A DNA stretch of 33,730 bases from an uncultured Shewanella sp. (GTDB lineage Bacteria > Pseudomonadota > Gammaproteobacteria > Enterobacterales > Shewanellaceae), in assembly GCF_947495455.1 (NCBI RefSeq), contig NZ_CANLZC010000064.1, positions 1-33,730 of the forward strand, read 5' to 3'. The position numbers and the translations under genes are program-made. Of the stretch, positions 22,511 to 31,113 are shown in pieces; position 1 is the stretch's first letter, and every line of letters starts with the position of its first letter. The notes below the pieces were generated by a model. That model saw only the letters and a program-made list of their open reading frames with translations. It was not told the origin of the DNA and did not search any database.

Positions 22511-24574
22511 TTACTGATCCGCCTGATTTAATAATAATTGATAATTGGCATAGCCTTGCTTATCGACCTGTTTTTGTATCATTTTGACTGTTTGATGATT
22601 CTTAATAAAGTCTTGAGCGGCAGATGTATTTTGTGTTTGAAATCGAATATCTAATTGGGTTTTCGTTTTAATGGGTAATAAATGCCAATTATGAGTGGGA
22701 CTGACACTGATCTTTCCCTTGTCTTGGGTTTGCTCGATAATGTAGCTGGCAAGTAGGGCTTGAATATCATCGGGGAAGCTCACTATGATATATTTGGGGC
22801 CAGTGCCGGGAAATTGGCCTGAAAAGGCGCGGTGGTTATTGGTGATCACAATGAACTCACTGTTGTAAAAATCGTCTTCGAATAAGGTGTTGCCGTTTTC
22901 CTTGGTATAACTAAGCGCACTGATCCTATTAGGTTTGGTTGAATTGATTGGTATACAGTGTTCGTTATAACCACTGGGTTTAGTGACATCAATTTGATAT
23001 TGAATGTTTTTGATAATATCAAATTGTTCACTGGGATGACTCCAATTAATCAGGTTTTGAGGGGATTTATCGTGAAGGGAGATTTGATTAAATTGGTTGG
23101 CACTGCATTCTAACCACTCTTTAATGAGCCTTCCTGTGACTTTAACGGCTGCGAGGGTACTGGAATATGGGTACAGTGCGATAATATCTTGGTAGCTGAT
23201 CTCACCAATATTAATATCAACGAATCGATCCGCTTCTTCTGGTGTGTGATTTCCGCCGACTCTGGCGGGAGATACGGCCGATAATATCGGAATATCTTTA
23301 AAAGCGGGCTCTGCTTGTATTATTGATTTTGTTGCGTGTAATTGCAGATCAGATAAGAGCTGAATGACCGCAGAGTCTTGAATTAAGGTGAGTGCACTGT
23401 ATAAAGGCTTGTCTGTTATCCCGAGGTTGTGATCAGAATGATATAAAATGGCTTTATGTACTTTTTCCAAAGCATCTTCTATTTTTTTATCGGGGAGGAC
23501 CAAAGGGCGTTGGTTAAATATGGGTTGTGTTTGTGAGTGTGAATCAATAACAGACCATTTTCCCTCAATACGGTTTAAGGTTAAATCAATAATACCTAAA
23601 TGATTTCCCCAGAAACTCGGTGCGACAACCGCAATACCATTTATAGTACCTTTTTCAATGTTGCTATTCCATAAATTAGCATATTGCTTAGAGGGGAAGG
23701 GGTGGTGACTATGACCAAATAATATGGCATCGATACCGTCTATATCGGCTAAGTGAACGGGGGCGTTATCGGCATTAAAGACCAGTTGACCGTGTTTGAA
23801 AGCAATACCTGAATGGGGAATCGCGATAATCAAATCGGCGCCTTTATTCAGCATTTCAGGGACAAATTTTTCGGCGGTATCCGCGATGTTTTTGATAGTG
23901 ATTTTATCAATTAGGTGATCGACAGCCCATGTGCGAACCTTAGGATCGACAAAACCAATATAGCCAATATTGATACTATGCTCATTGCCTTGATTATCCT
24001 TTAAGGTCGTTGGCTGAATGATATAGGGAGTAAAGAGGTTCTCACCTTGCAGGCGTCCATTGTCGCATTGGCTGACATTACAATAAATATTGGCGTTAAT
24101 GAAAGGGAAGTTAGCACTGTTTATGGCCCATTCTAAAAATGGCATGCCTTGTATCAAATCTTGATGGCCTATATTTCCCACTGTGTAATTCAGTAAGTTC
24201 ATCGCTAAAAAAACAGGGTGAGGCTGTTTTTGTTTTGGGCCTAATGTATTGGCATAGTCGCCTAAAGGACTGCCTTGTAATAAATTGCCATTATTAATGA
24301 GAATACTATTGGGGTTCTCTTGTCGTGCTTTGTTAATTAAACTGGCAGTTCGAGCAAGGCCAAATCTAGGATCGTCTTGGCCAGTATAATAGTTAAAATC
24401 TTTCATATTGGCTTGAAGATCACTGGTTTCAAGCAAGCGTAGTTTAACATGTGTTTGTTGGCTTTTGACTATGGCCGCTTGTTCGTCTATTTGCTCTTGA
24501 ATAAGATCATCAGAACTACAGGCAAAGAGTGAACAAAGGATAATGATAATAAGCCCAATATGATGTTGATTCAT
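22511..24574 (-). CDS. CpdB-like 5'-nucleotidase lipoprotein with degenerate metal site
   Basis: 687 residues, colinear with CpdB (2',3'-cyclic-nucleotide 2'-phosphodiesterase/3'-nucleotidase). Lipobox LFAC puts the lipidated Cys at 19. The metallophosphatase domain (about 45-350) has ETSDLQANMKDFNYYTG, ILINNGNLLQGSPLGDY, TVGNIGHQDL, AIPHSGIA and ILFGHSHHPFP. The 5'-nucleotidase C-terminal domain (about 390-640) has NNHRAFSGQFPGTG. Against CpdB as I know it, several ligands differ: TTDLH is SDLQ (Gln54), NGD is NGN (Asn97), and GNHE is GHQD (137-139). The His of HSG and GHSH remain. It may bind nucleotides without cleaving them, or use an altered chemistry. The AAAGGA is rather far from the ATG. 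Confidence 0.85.
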   Translation of the reverse strand: MNQHHIGLIIIILCSLFACSSDDLIQEQIDEQAAIVKSQQTHVKLRLLETSDLQANMKDFNYYTGQDDPRFGLARTASLINKARQENPNSILINNGNLLQGSPLGDYANTLGPKQKQPHPVFLAMNLLNYTVGNIGHQDLIQGMPFLEWAINSANFPFINANIYCNVSQCDNGRLQGENLFTPYIIQPTTLKDNQGNEHSINIGYIGFVDPKVRTWAVDHLIDKITIKNIADTAEKFVPEMLNKGADLIIAIPHSGIAFKHGQLVFNADNAPVHLADIDGIDAILFGHSHHPFPSKQYANLWNSNIEKGTINGIAVVAPSFWGNHLGIIDLTLNRIEGKWSVIDSHSQTQPIFNQRPLVLPDKKIEDALEKVHKAILYHSDHNLGITDKPLYSALTLIQDSAVIQLLSDLQLHATKSIIQAEPAFKDIPILSAVSPARVGGNHTPEEADRFVDINIGEISYQDIIALYPYSSTLAAVKVTGRLIKEWLECSANQFNQISLHDKSPQNLINWSHPSEQFDIIKNIQYQIDVTKPSGYNEHCIPINSTKPNRISALSYTKENGNTLFEDDFYNSEFIVITNNHRAFSGQFPGTGPKYIIVSFPDDIQALLASYIIEQTQDKGKISVSPTHNWHLLPIKTKTQLDIRFQTQNTSAAQDFIKNHQTVKMIQKQVDKQGYANYQLLLNQADQ

Positions 24575-25020
24575 ATTCTAAGTGTTTCATTCCTTTGAAT
24601 TGATTAAGCCTTAATAAACCACTCACAAACTATCTGTGACAACCCCATAAAACGCAGGAGAGTCAAGAATGTGAGCTTGATGTGTTAAAAGTCGCTGCTC
24701 AGTACATTTATAGGATAGTGGATGACAGGTTTTTTTTCTATACCCGTGATACTTGAAGATGCAGGATTCAGCTGGAATTAAAAGCCTTTTAGGCAAGGCT
24801 TTGAACAGCGTGCTTAGTTATTCTAAGTTGATGTTCAATAACGCAGTATAAAAGGCTTTTAAACCAGCCCCTTGGGAGTCTGTAAAAGCACCTACTTCTG
24901 CGTTGTATCATCTTAAAAGGCAATAAGCATTCTTGCAATAATACGCCTTGAATTAGGCACTTTTACAGGCTCTGAAAACAGGCATCTTCAAGTATCACGG
25001 GTATATTGCTTAGGAAAAGG
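24575..25020. other. intergenic region dominated by a family 2 element
   Basis: Between the nucleotidase-like gene and the M3 peptidase terminator. The first 160 bp are the nucleotidase promoter side, where I cannot fix a clear promoter. The rest is the hairpin-rich repeat element at 24739-25005. Confidence 0.5.
24739..25005. mobile_element. MITE-like element, family 2, intact copy
   Basis: Perfect 24-bp terminal inverted repeats start TATACCCGTGATACTTGA and end with the complement. Two internal hairpins follow: GCTGG...AAAAGCCTTTTA (24771-24791) with its partner at 24847-24868, and GAGTCTGTAAAAGCACCT (24876-24893) with its partner at 24955-24972. The length (267 bp) and plan match family 1, although the sequences are unrelated. 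A TA is duplicated at the ends, or else forms part of the repeats. No coding sequence is seen. Confidence 0.82.
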
Positions 25021-25023
25021 AGA

Positions 25024-25055
25024 AAAAAGCACAGTTGCTAAGAACTGTGCTTTTT
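25024..25055 (-). terminator. intrinsic terminator of the M3 peptidase gene
   Basis: A perfect 13-bp stem AAAAAGCACAGTT / AACTGTGCTTTTT with a six-base loop, 30 bases past the stop codon, with a U-run in the peptidase direction. Confidence 0.92.
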
Positions 25056-25085
25056 GACATAAAGATAGTTGGCTAGGAGATAAAA

Positions 25086-27263
25086 TTATTCTTGTAATAA
25101 ACCACGGCTGCGCAATAGGGGTTCGATTCCCGCTTCTTTACCTCTAAATTGTTTGTAAAGCAACATAGGATCTTGGCTTCCTCCTTGCGAGAGAACAGTA
25201 TTTTTAAAAGCCTTTGATGTGGCTTGGTCGAAAATACCATTTTCTTTAAAGGCTTCATAGGCATCGGCGCCCAGAATATCTGACCATAAGTAGCTATAGT
25301 AACCCGCTGAATAACCTCCTGCAAAAATGTGCGAGAAGTAAGTACTGTGATAACGTGGCGAAATCTCATCAATTAATCCCATGTTATTCAGTGAATCTGC
25401 TTCAAACTTGGCGGCATCTTTTGGAGTAAAGTCTGTGATAGTATGCCAGTCTAAATCCAGTTTTGTTGCAGCCATATATTCTACCGTGGCGAAGCCTTGA
25501 TTAAATTTGCTGGCTGCTTGTATTTTATTCACCAGAGATTGAGGGATCACTTCGCCAGTTTGATAATGAGTAGCGAATTGGGCCAATACTTCAGGCTCAG
25601 TCATCCAGTTTTCCATGACTTGTGATGGAAATTCCACATAATCACGTGGAACAGATGTCCCTGCCTGTGAGCGATATTGCACTTGAGATAAAATACCGTG
25701 TAGTGCATGTCCAAATTCGTGGAATAGGGTGCTGGCTTCATCAAAAGTTAATAATGCAGGTTCATCTCCTGCGGGACGAGGGTAGTTGAGTACATTGGAA
25801 ATAATGGGCTTAGAGTTGACGCCATTCATCTTGTATTGCTGGCGATAAGCATTCATCCAAGCGCCACCCCGTTTACTGTCTCGCACATAATAATCGCCCA
25901 TGAAGATGGCTATGCTTTCTCCCTTTTCGTCAAAAACTTCCCAAGTTCGTACTTCTTCATGATATTTGGGCAGATCAGTACGCTCTTTAACTGTGATGCC
26001 ATATAAGCGGTTAGCCGTATAAAAAACCCCTTTTAGGGTGTTTTCAAGGGAAAAGTAGGGGCGAGTTTGTTGCTCATTAAAGCTGTATTTAGCCACACGA
26101 ATTTTGTCGGAATAGTACCACCAGTCCCAAGCTTGTAATTGAAATTTTTCGCCTTTTTCATCAATGAGTTTCTGCATTTCTGCTACTTCAGCTTCAGCCT
26201 GAGCCAGTGCGGCTGGCCATACTTTGTCTAATAACCCATACACATTTTCAGGAGTTTTAGCGGTACGTTCTTGAAGGACTAAATGAGCATGTGTTGGGTA
26301 GCCCATGAGTTGAGCTCGCTGTGCTCTTAAGGCTGCAATTTTGGCGATGATTTTTTTATTATCATTGGCATTATCATTATTAGCACGATTAATGTAGCCA
26401 TTGTAAATTTTCTCTCTTAAGCCTCTATTATCGGCATAAGTTAAAAAAGGCGTAATAGAAGGACGTTGAGTGGTAAATACCCACTTGCCGGGATGGCCTC
26501 TTTTTATTGCGGTTTGAGCGGCAGTATCGATGACATCTTGAGGTAAGCCAGCAAGTTGTGCTTGATTATCGATAACCAATTCAAATGCATTGGTTTCGGC
26601 TAATAAATTATCCCCAAAAGATAAACTCAGTTTGCTGATCTGTTCGTTTAAACTGCGTAATGTGTCTTTATCAGCTTCATTGAGATTAGCGCCGCCTCGT
26701 GCGAAGGCTTGATAGGTATCTTCTAACAGTTTAGCTTGCTCGGTGGATAAATTCAGATCATTTTTTTGTAAGTATACCGCTTTAACTCTCTGAAATAATT
26801 TGTCATTAAGATAAATATCATCTTCAGAGGCTGATAGCATAGGGGTAACCACTTTTGACACTGCTTGTAGCTCTTCATTGGTGTCGGCACTGGTCAAATT
26901 AAAGAATACATTAGCGACTTTTATGGTTAAATCGCCTGAGAACTCAAGTGCTTCAATGGTATTGGAAAAAGTTGCAGGCTCTGGATTATCGGTAATAGCT
27001 TTGATTTCTGCTTGATGTTGCGCGATGCCAGCTTCAAATGCGGGTTGAAAGTGTGCTGTTTGGATTTTATCGAAGTCAGGAATATTGTAATAAGTGCCGT
27101 AGGGTTTAAAAAATGGATTATCAGCATTATTTTTCATTATGGTTTCTGCAATCACATTTGGCGCAGTATTTTCTTGTGATGTTATGTTTGCAGTATTGCA
27201 AGCGCTCAGTGCGAGTGTCAATGCAATAGCGGATACGAGTGGTTTTAGGGTTAATCCCTTCAT
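25086..27263 (-). CDS. lipoprotein M3 peptidyl-dipeptidase (Dcp-like)
   Basis: A thimet-oligopeptidase-family zinc enzyme that releases C-terminal dipeptides or cuts oligopeptides. 725 residues from the ATG behind a strong GGGGAGA; the open frame extends 26 codons further but that part is untranslated. The signal ends in the lipobox LSAC, with the Cys near residue 22. Active site: TLFHEFGHALHG (His515, Glu516, His519) and Glu544 in VEFPSQVMENW, the correct M3 spacing. A substrate loop resembling HAGGYSAGYYSYLW (C-terminal) is conserved. Close relatives are E. coli Dcp, which is not lipidated, and Shewanella lipoprotein homologs. A PsrA-type palindrome lies about 98 bp upstream. Confidence 0.93.
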   Translation of the reverse strand: MKGLTLKPLVSAIALTLALSACNTANITSQENTAPNVIAETIMKNNADNPFFKPYGTYYNIPDFDKIQTAHFQPAFEAGIAQHQAEIKAITDNPEPATFSNTIEALEFSGDLTIKVANVFFNLTSADTNEELQAVSKVVTPMLSASEDDIYLNDKLFQRVKAVYLQKNDLNLSTEQAKLLEDTYQAFARGGANLNEADKDTLRSLNEQISKLSLSFGDNLLAETNAFELVIDNQAQLAGLPQDVIDTAAQTAIKRGHPGKWVFTTQRPSITPFLTYADNRGLREKIYNGYINRANNDNANDNKKIIAKIAALRAQRAQLMGYPTHAHLVLQERTAKTPENVYGLLDKVWPAALAQAEAEVAEMQKLIDEKGEKFQLQAWDWWYYSDKIRVAKYSFNEQQTRPYFSLENTLKGVFYTANRLYGITVKERTDLPKYHEEVRTWEVFDEKGESIAIFMGDYYVRDSKRGGAWMNAYRQQYKMNGVNSKPIISNVLNYPRPAGDEPALLTFDEASTLFHEFGHALHGILSQVQYRSQAGTSVPRDYVEFPSQVMENWMTEPEVLAQFATHYQTGEVIPQSLVNKIQAASKFNQGFATVEYMAATKLDLDWHTITDFTPKDAAKFEADSLNNMGLIDEISPRYHSTYFSHIFAGGYSAGYYSYLWSDILGADAYEAFKENGIFDQATSKAFKNTVLSQGGSQDPMLLYKQFRGKEAGIEPLLRSRGLLQE

Positions 27264-27360
27264 TGTTATCTCCCCGAAGATAAATTTGTTCTTACTTTGT
27301 ATCGTATTTGTGTGATTAGTTTTACCCCTTTTAAATACCACGTATTAATGATTCAAATCC

Positions 27361-27378
27361 ATTAAACTTGTGTTTAAT
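27361..27378. promoter_or_regulatory. PsrA-type palindrome upstream of the M3 peptidase
   Basis: ATTAAACTTGTGTTTAAT is a perfect inverted repeat with the same core (TTAAAC-N4-GTTTAA) as the main operator of psrA. It lies in the likely promoter region of the M3 peptidase gene. AT-rich palindromes can occur by chance. Confidence 0.5.
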
Positions 27379-27555
27379 TTGTAACTATTGTTGTAAGCGA
27401 TTTTTTTTTACACAATTTTTATTGATTTTATGTGAAAATCGAAGTCAATGAGGTGATGGCGTGATGTCATCGCGTCGATGTTGATAAAGGTTGATGAAGA
27501 AGTTGATGGTGAATATATGTAATGGTTTAATACTCAGAAGAGATGTGGAATGAAA

Positions 27556-27580
27556 AAATGCCATTCATTGAATGGCATTT
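27556..27580 (-). terminator. duplicated copy of the ggt terminator
   Basis: An 11-bp stem AAATGCCATTC / GAATGGCATTT with loop ATT, the same hairpin as the intact ggt terminator at 28147-28172. Confidence 0.75.
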
Positions 27581-27606
27581 GACAGATCATGAATGGTTAA
27601 ATCTAA

Positions 27607-27869
27607 TACCAATTCCATTATATAGATGATCAATTCAGAGCTTCTCAGGCTTTTCAATTCAAGGCGCATTTATGCTGTAATGGTGCTCCCTTTCAAATGA
27701 ATGCAACGCAGAAGTGGAATGTCTGAGAAGCTCACTTTGTGCGGGTTTCAACATACTTTATGCTACGTTAGCTGCTTTCGATATAGAATAACTATTAGCT
27801 TCAATCATCTGCCTTGCCTACAGCATGTTGAATTCCCGCTGAAAGATCACTTATATAATGGAATTGGTA
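27607..27869. mobile_element. MITE-like element, family 1, copy B
   Basis: A 263-bp copy, one base shorter than copy A in GGTGCTCCC, with the same terminal repeats and two hairpins. It is flanked by TAA direct repeats (27604-27606 and 27870-27872). It sits exactly in the duplicated ggt tail, next to the former stop codon. The intact tail nearby, reading ...AAATTCAATACCCC, is the paralogous empty site. Confidence 0.92.
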
Positions 27870-27872
27870 TAA

Positions 27873-28050
27873 TACCCTAAAGTTTCACTGCCAGAGCGAC
27901 GTAAGTCTGAAAAGCCAGTGAAGCCATTCTCGGTCATAATGATAGATTGTGTAGAGCCCATGGCATTTTTAAGCGTGACTTCATGTCCTTTATTTTCAAG
28001 GAGCTTAATGGTGTCTTTATTGATACCTTGCTCAATGCGAATTTCATCCG
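27873..28050 (-). pseudogene. ggt 3' fragment (duplicate)
   Basis: About 59 codons matching the C-terminus of Ggt (RIEQGIN to GSETLG), without the rest of the gene. It ends abruptly at 28050, where the sequence switches to the terminator-proximal DNA of the second copy. It is not expressed as a protein by itself. Confidence 0.85.
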
Positions 28051-28146
28051 CTTGCTCAGTAGGAATGTCATCGCGTCGCTATTGATGAAGAAATTGATGG
28101 TGAATATATGTAATGGTTTAATACTAAGAAGAGATGTGGAATAAAA

Positions 28147-28172
28147 AAATGCCATTCATTGGAATGGCATTT
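28147..28172 (-). terminator. intrinsic terminator of ggt
   Basis: An 11-bp stem AAATGCCATTC / GAATGGCATTT with loop ATTG (CAAT on the minus strand), followed by seven U, 22 bases past the ggt stop codon. Confidence 0.92.
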
Positions 28173-28194
28173 GACAGATCATGAATGGTTAAAT

Positions 28195-29934
28195 TCAATA
28201 CCCCAATGTTTCACTGCCAGAGCGACGTAAATCTGAAAAGCCAGTGAAGCCATTCTCGGTCATAATGATAGATTGTGTAGAGCCCATGGCATTTTTAAGC
28301 GTGACTTCATGGCCTTTATTTTCAAGGAGCTTAATGGTGTCTTTATTGATACCTTGCTCAATGCGAATTTCATCCGGTAACCATTGATGGTGAATACGCG
28401 GTGCAATGGTCGCTTCAGCAATATTAAGGTTATGATCAATAACATTTAAAATAATTTGTAGTGTCGTGGTGATAATACGAGATCCACCTGGACTACCTGT
28501 GACGATATAGGGTTCGCCATCTTGCATAACGATAGTGGGACTCATTGAACTTAAAGGACGTTTTTTAGGCTCTACCGCATTGGCATGGCCACCAATGAGG
28601 CCATAGCCGTTGGGTGTTCCTGCTTTTGCAGAAAAGTCATCCATTTCATTATTGAGTATCACACCAGTCCCTTTCGCAACGAGTCCTGAGCCATAGCTGA
28701 AGTTTAATGTATAAGTATTGGATACTGCATTGCCCCATTTATCAACCACAGAATAATGAGTGGTTTGGTTACTCTCATAAGGGGCAAGATCACCGGGCTT
28801 AATGTCAGTACTGGGTGTCACTTTTTCAAGGCTAATGTCAGATGCGAGTTTTTTGGCGTAGGCTTTACTGGTTAAAGTGTCAACAGGAACATTATAAAAA
28901 TCAGGATCCCCTAGATATTCACTGCGATCTGCATAGGCGCGTTTCATGACTTCACTCATTAAGTGAATACTGCTGGCGGTATTGAGCCCGAGTTTGTCCA
29001 TGGGGAACTGTTCTAGAATGTTGAGCATTTGAATAATATGGACCCCTCCAGAAGAAGGCGGGGGCATTGAGATGACTTGATAGCCTCGATAACTGCCTTC
29101 AACGGGTGTGCGCTTTACGGCCTGGTATTCTTTTAAGTCGGCTAAGGTCATGACGCCGCCTGCTTGTGTGACGGCATCGACGATTTTATTTGCCGTTTCG
29201 CCTTCATAAAATCCTTTACTGCCTTTTTGAGCGATTAACTCAAGAGTGTGAGCTAGCTCAGGTTGTTTAAAGCGTTCGCCAATGGCGTAGTTTGTGCCAT
29301 CTTTTTTGTAAAAAATGGCTTGAGTACTGGGCCATTGACTTAGGCGTTGTTTAGCGCTGTTTAGCGAATTGGCTAAATCAGGTGTCATGATGATCCCATT
29401 AAGGGCCATTTCAATGGCGGGTTGAGTCACTTGTTGCAGACTCATTGTACCGTATTCTTTTAAGGCCAATACCATGCCCTTGACTGTGCCTGGCACACCA
29501 ACGGATAGGCCATGTTCACGACTAAGCTTAGGGTCGGGATCGCCATTTTCATCAAGAAAAATATCTTTATGAGTTTCAAAGGGGGCCATTTCACGATAGT
29601 CGATAGCAATATTTTTATTCTCTTTGGCTAAATGGACCAACATGAATCCGCCTCCCCCTAAGTTTCCAGCTCTGGGCAGGGTGACGGCAAGGCTAAAAGC
29701 GACGGCAACAGCGGCATCGATGGCATTGCCACCTTGTTTTAAAATTTCAACGCCTGCACGTGTTGCTAAGGCTTCTTGACTCGACACCATACCCTGTTTT
29801 GCCCATATAGGTTGTGCGGTCGCAAGGTGAGTATACAGAGGGGCTGAGACATTGGGTGGAGAGGCGATGTTCGCAGAACTTAGGAAAGGTAACATCATGA
29901 AAAAAATAAAAAAGGCGGTCTTGAGCGATCGCAT
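28195..29934 (-). CDS. ggt: gamma-glutamyltransferase
   Basis: A secreted N-terminal-nucleophile hydrolase that cleaves glutathione and other gamma-glutamyl compounds. It self-processes at the Thr of QTTHYSVVDKWGNAVSNTYT, giving large and small subunits. The 579-residue precursor has a signal peptide (MRSLKTAFFIFFMMLPFLSS, cleavage near ANIA). Other motifs: VSSQEALATRAGVEILKQGGNAIDAAVA, NLGGGGFMLVH, PPPSSGGVHIIQML, LNNEMDDFS, KRPLSSMSPTIV and GSPGGSRIITT. AAGGAG lies seven bases before the ATG; upstream in-frame codons are not coding. It is the intact version of the duplicated tail and lies 177 bp downstream of no other operon gene. Confidence 0.96.
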   Translation of the reverse strand: MRSLKTAFFIFFMMLPFLSSANIASPPNVSAPLYTHLATAQPIWAKQGMVSSQEALATRAGVEILKQGGNAIDAAVAVAFSLAVTLPRAGNLGGGGFMLVHLAKENKNIAIDYREMAPFETHKDIFLDENGDPDPKLSREHGLSVGVPGTVKGMVLALKEYGTMSLQQVTQPAIEMALNGIIMTPDLANSLNSAKQRLSQWPSTQAIFYKKDGTNYAIGERFKQPELAHTLELIAQKGSKGFYEGETANKIVDAVTQAGGVMTLADLKEYQAVKRTPVEGSYRGYQVISMPPPSSGGVHIIQMLNILEQFPMDKLGLNTASSIHLMSEVMKRAYADRSEYLGDPDFYNVPVDTLTSKAYAKKLASDISLEKVTPSTDIKPGDLAPYESNQTTHYSVVDKWGNAVSNTYTLNFSYGSGLVAKGTGVILNNEMDDFSAKAGTPNGYGLIGGHANAVEPKKRPLSSMSPTIVMQDGEPYIVTGSPGGSRIITTTLQIILNVIDHNLNIAEATIAPRIHHQWLPDEIRIEQGINKDTIKLLENKGHEVTLKNAMGSTQSIIMTENGFTGFSDLRRSGSETLGY

Positions 29935-30178
29935 TAGGGCTCCTTGTTGTTTATGGTTTTTATGATTTCGTAATGTGACGTTTATGCTATTGAAATGCAA
30001 GCGTTAACCTCACTCAAGGTGATATTGTTGGTTTTTAACTGTGAATAGTGAACAAAGGTGTCCAGTTTGTATGTAAATGGATATAAATATGATAAGTAAA
30101 GTTTTTAATTTGTCGTTAAAGACTCTTTGGTGGTTAATTATGTTGGGGTGAGCGCTTTTCGAACACTTCGTGAAGGGG

Positions 30179-30799
30179 CTAATCCAATGCTAACCAAATA
30201 CCGACGGCAATCATGAGTGAACCTGCGATACGGTTCATCCATTTTATGTTATTCCCGCGACTTAAAAATAGCTTTAGGCTTTTTCCTCCGGATGCATAGG
30301 CCGTCATACTGATAAACTCTGTGATCATAATGATCCCAACTAAAGCAAAGAGTTGTGGAGTGATTGGACTCGTGTTATGAATAAAAGGGGGGAGTAAAGA
30401 GATCATAAATGCCCAGCTCTTAGGGTTAGCGATTGCAGTGATGAAACCCTGTGACACTAGGCTCTTGTTGCTCACATGAGTCTGCTGATTATGGGTCATT
30501 AAGGCTGTTTTACCTTTGGCTCGCCACATATTAATACCGATATACATAAGGTAAAGGCCTCCAAGCCATTTTAAGGCGACAAAGAGGTGAGGGTAATTTA
30601 ACATGACACTGGCTGCGCCTAACACTGCTGCGATTGCGACTAATGCAATGCCTACCAGTTCGCCTAACATCATCCAGAATGTGCGACGCAGGCCGATACT
30701 CATGCCTAAGGTCATGGCAAGTGTCATGCACATTCCTGGTGTAATGGACACGAAAAAAAAAGTCGGTATAAAAAGCGCAAGTAATGTGAGATCTGGCAT
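30179..30799 (-). CDS. LysE/RhtB-family exporter
   Basis: An inner-membrane exporter of amino acids or related compounds, 206 residues with about six membrane helices. The N-terminal segment FIPTFFFVSITPGMCMTLAMTLGMSIGLRRTFWMMLGE carries the family's PGP-like motif, here PGM, and the middle has LKWLGGLYLMYIGINMWRAKG and ITAIANPKSWAFMISLLPPF. The substrate is unknown. No strong ribosome binding site precedes the ATG. It is on the same strand as ggt, 240 bp upstream, probably not in one operon. Confidence 0.85.
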   Translation of the reverse strand: MPDLTLLALFIPTFFFVSITPGMCMTLAMTLGMSIGLRRTFWMMLGELVGIALVAIAAVLGAASVMLNYPHLFVALKWLGGLYLMYIGINMWRAKGKTALMTHNQQTHVSNKSLVSQGFITAIANPKSWAFMISLLPPFIHNTSPITPQLFALVGIIMITEFISMTAYASGGKSLKLFLSRGNNIKWMNRIAGSLMIAVGIWLALD

Positions 30800-30883
30800 G
30801 ACTAACAGACAGCTTTTGTTAAATCATATTCTGCGCCTAGTGTAGTCAATTGCCACCTAAGATTGCAAGCCATAAGGCTTGTT

Positions 30884-31010
30884 TAGTGATACTTGTGGAT
30901 TTCAAGATACCAGTTTTTTGCGTGTGTAAAAGGCCTTAATTCAAGGTGCTCTATTTAAAAAATGATTTTGCATTTCAACTGAATCCTACATCTTCAAAGA
31001 TCACGGGTAT
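30884..31010. mobile_element. decayed family 2 MITE-like element
   Basis: About 127 bp related to 24739-25005, in the opposite orientation and with the centre deleted. The right end reads CTGAATCCTACATCTTCAAA then GATCACGGGTAT, matching the complement of the intact copy's left end. The middle GTAAAAGGCCTTAATTCAAGG matches its internal hairpin. The left terminal repeat is interrupted by a few extra bases. Confidence 0.7.
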
Positions 31011-31096
31011 TCTGATAGGCAGGAGTTAATCATTCTTTGGGGTATTGATTTAGCTATCGTTAAAAGTGTCCAGTTTGCGATAAAGATACGGGACGG

Positions 31097-31113
31097 CTTT
31101 AGGGCCCCTAAAG
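31097..31113 (-). terminator. possible terminator of the DUF2589 operon
   Basis: CTTTAGG / CCTAAAG around three bases, 64 bp past the last gene of the operon. It lacks a U-run, so it is a weak candidate. Confidence 0.3.

Larger units (their letters stand above)
27464..28062 (-). repeat. partial duplication of the ggt 3' end and terminator, split by a MITE
   Basis: Excluding the MITE, 27464-27606 plus 27873-28050 is a degraded direct copy of 28065-28380, which holds the ggt terminator and the last 60 or so codons of ggt. Both copies contain the AAATGCCATTC hairpin and the stretch GTTTCACTGCCAGAGCGACG. The copy is about 95% identical, so the duplication is fairly recent. Confidence 0.88.

Noticed and set aside
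25073..25372. A 99-codon minus-strand ORF at the end of the M3 gene
   Set aside because: It is out of frame inside the M3 peptidase, and the frame of the enzyme is intact through the C-terminus.
27934..28155. A minus-strand ORF in the ggt duplication
   Set aside because: It is another frame of the duplicated ggt tail, and an almost identical ORF exists inside intact ggt (28260-28445).
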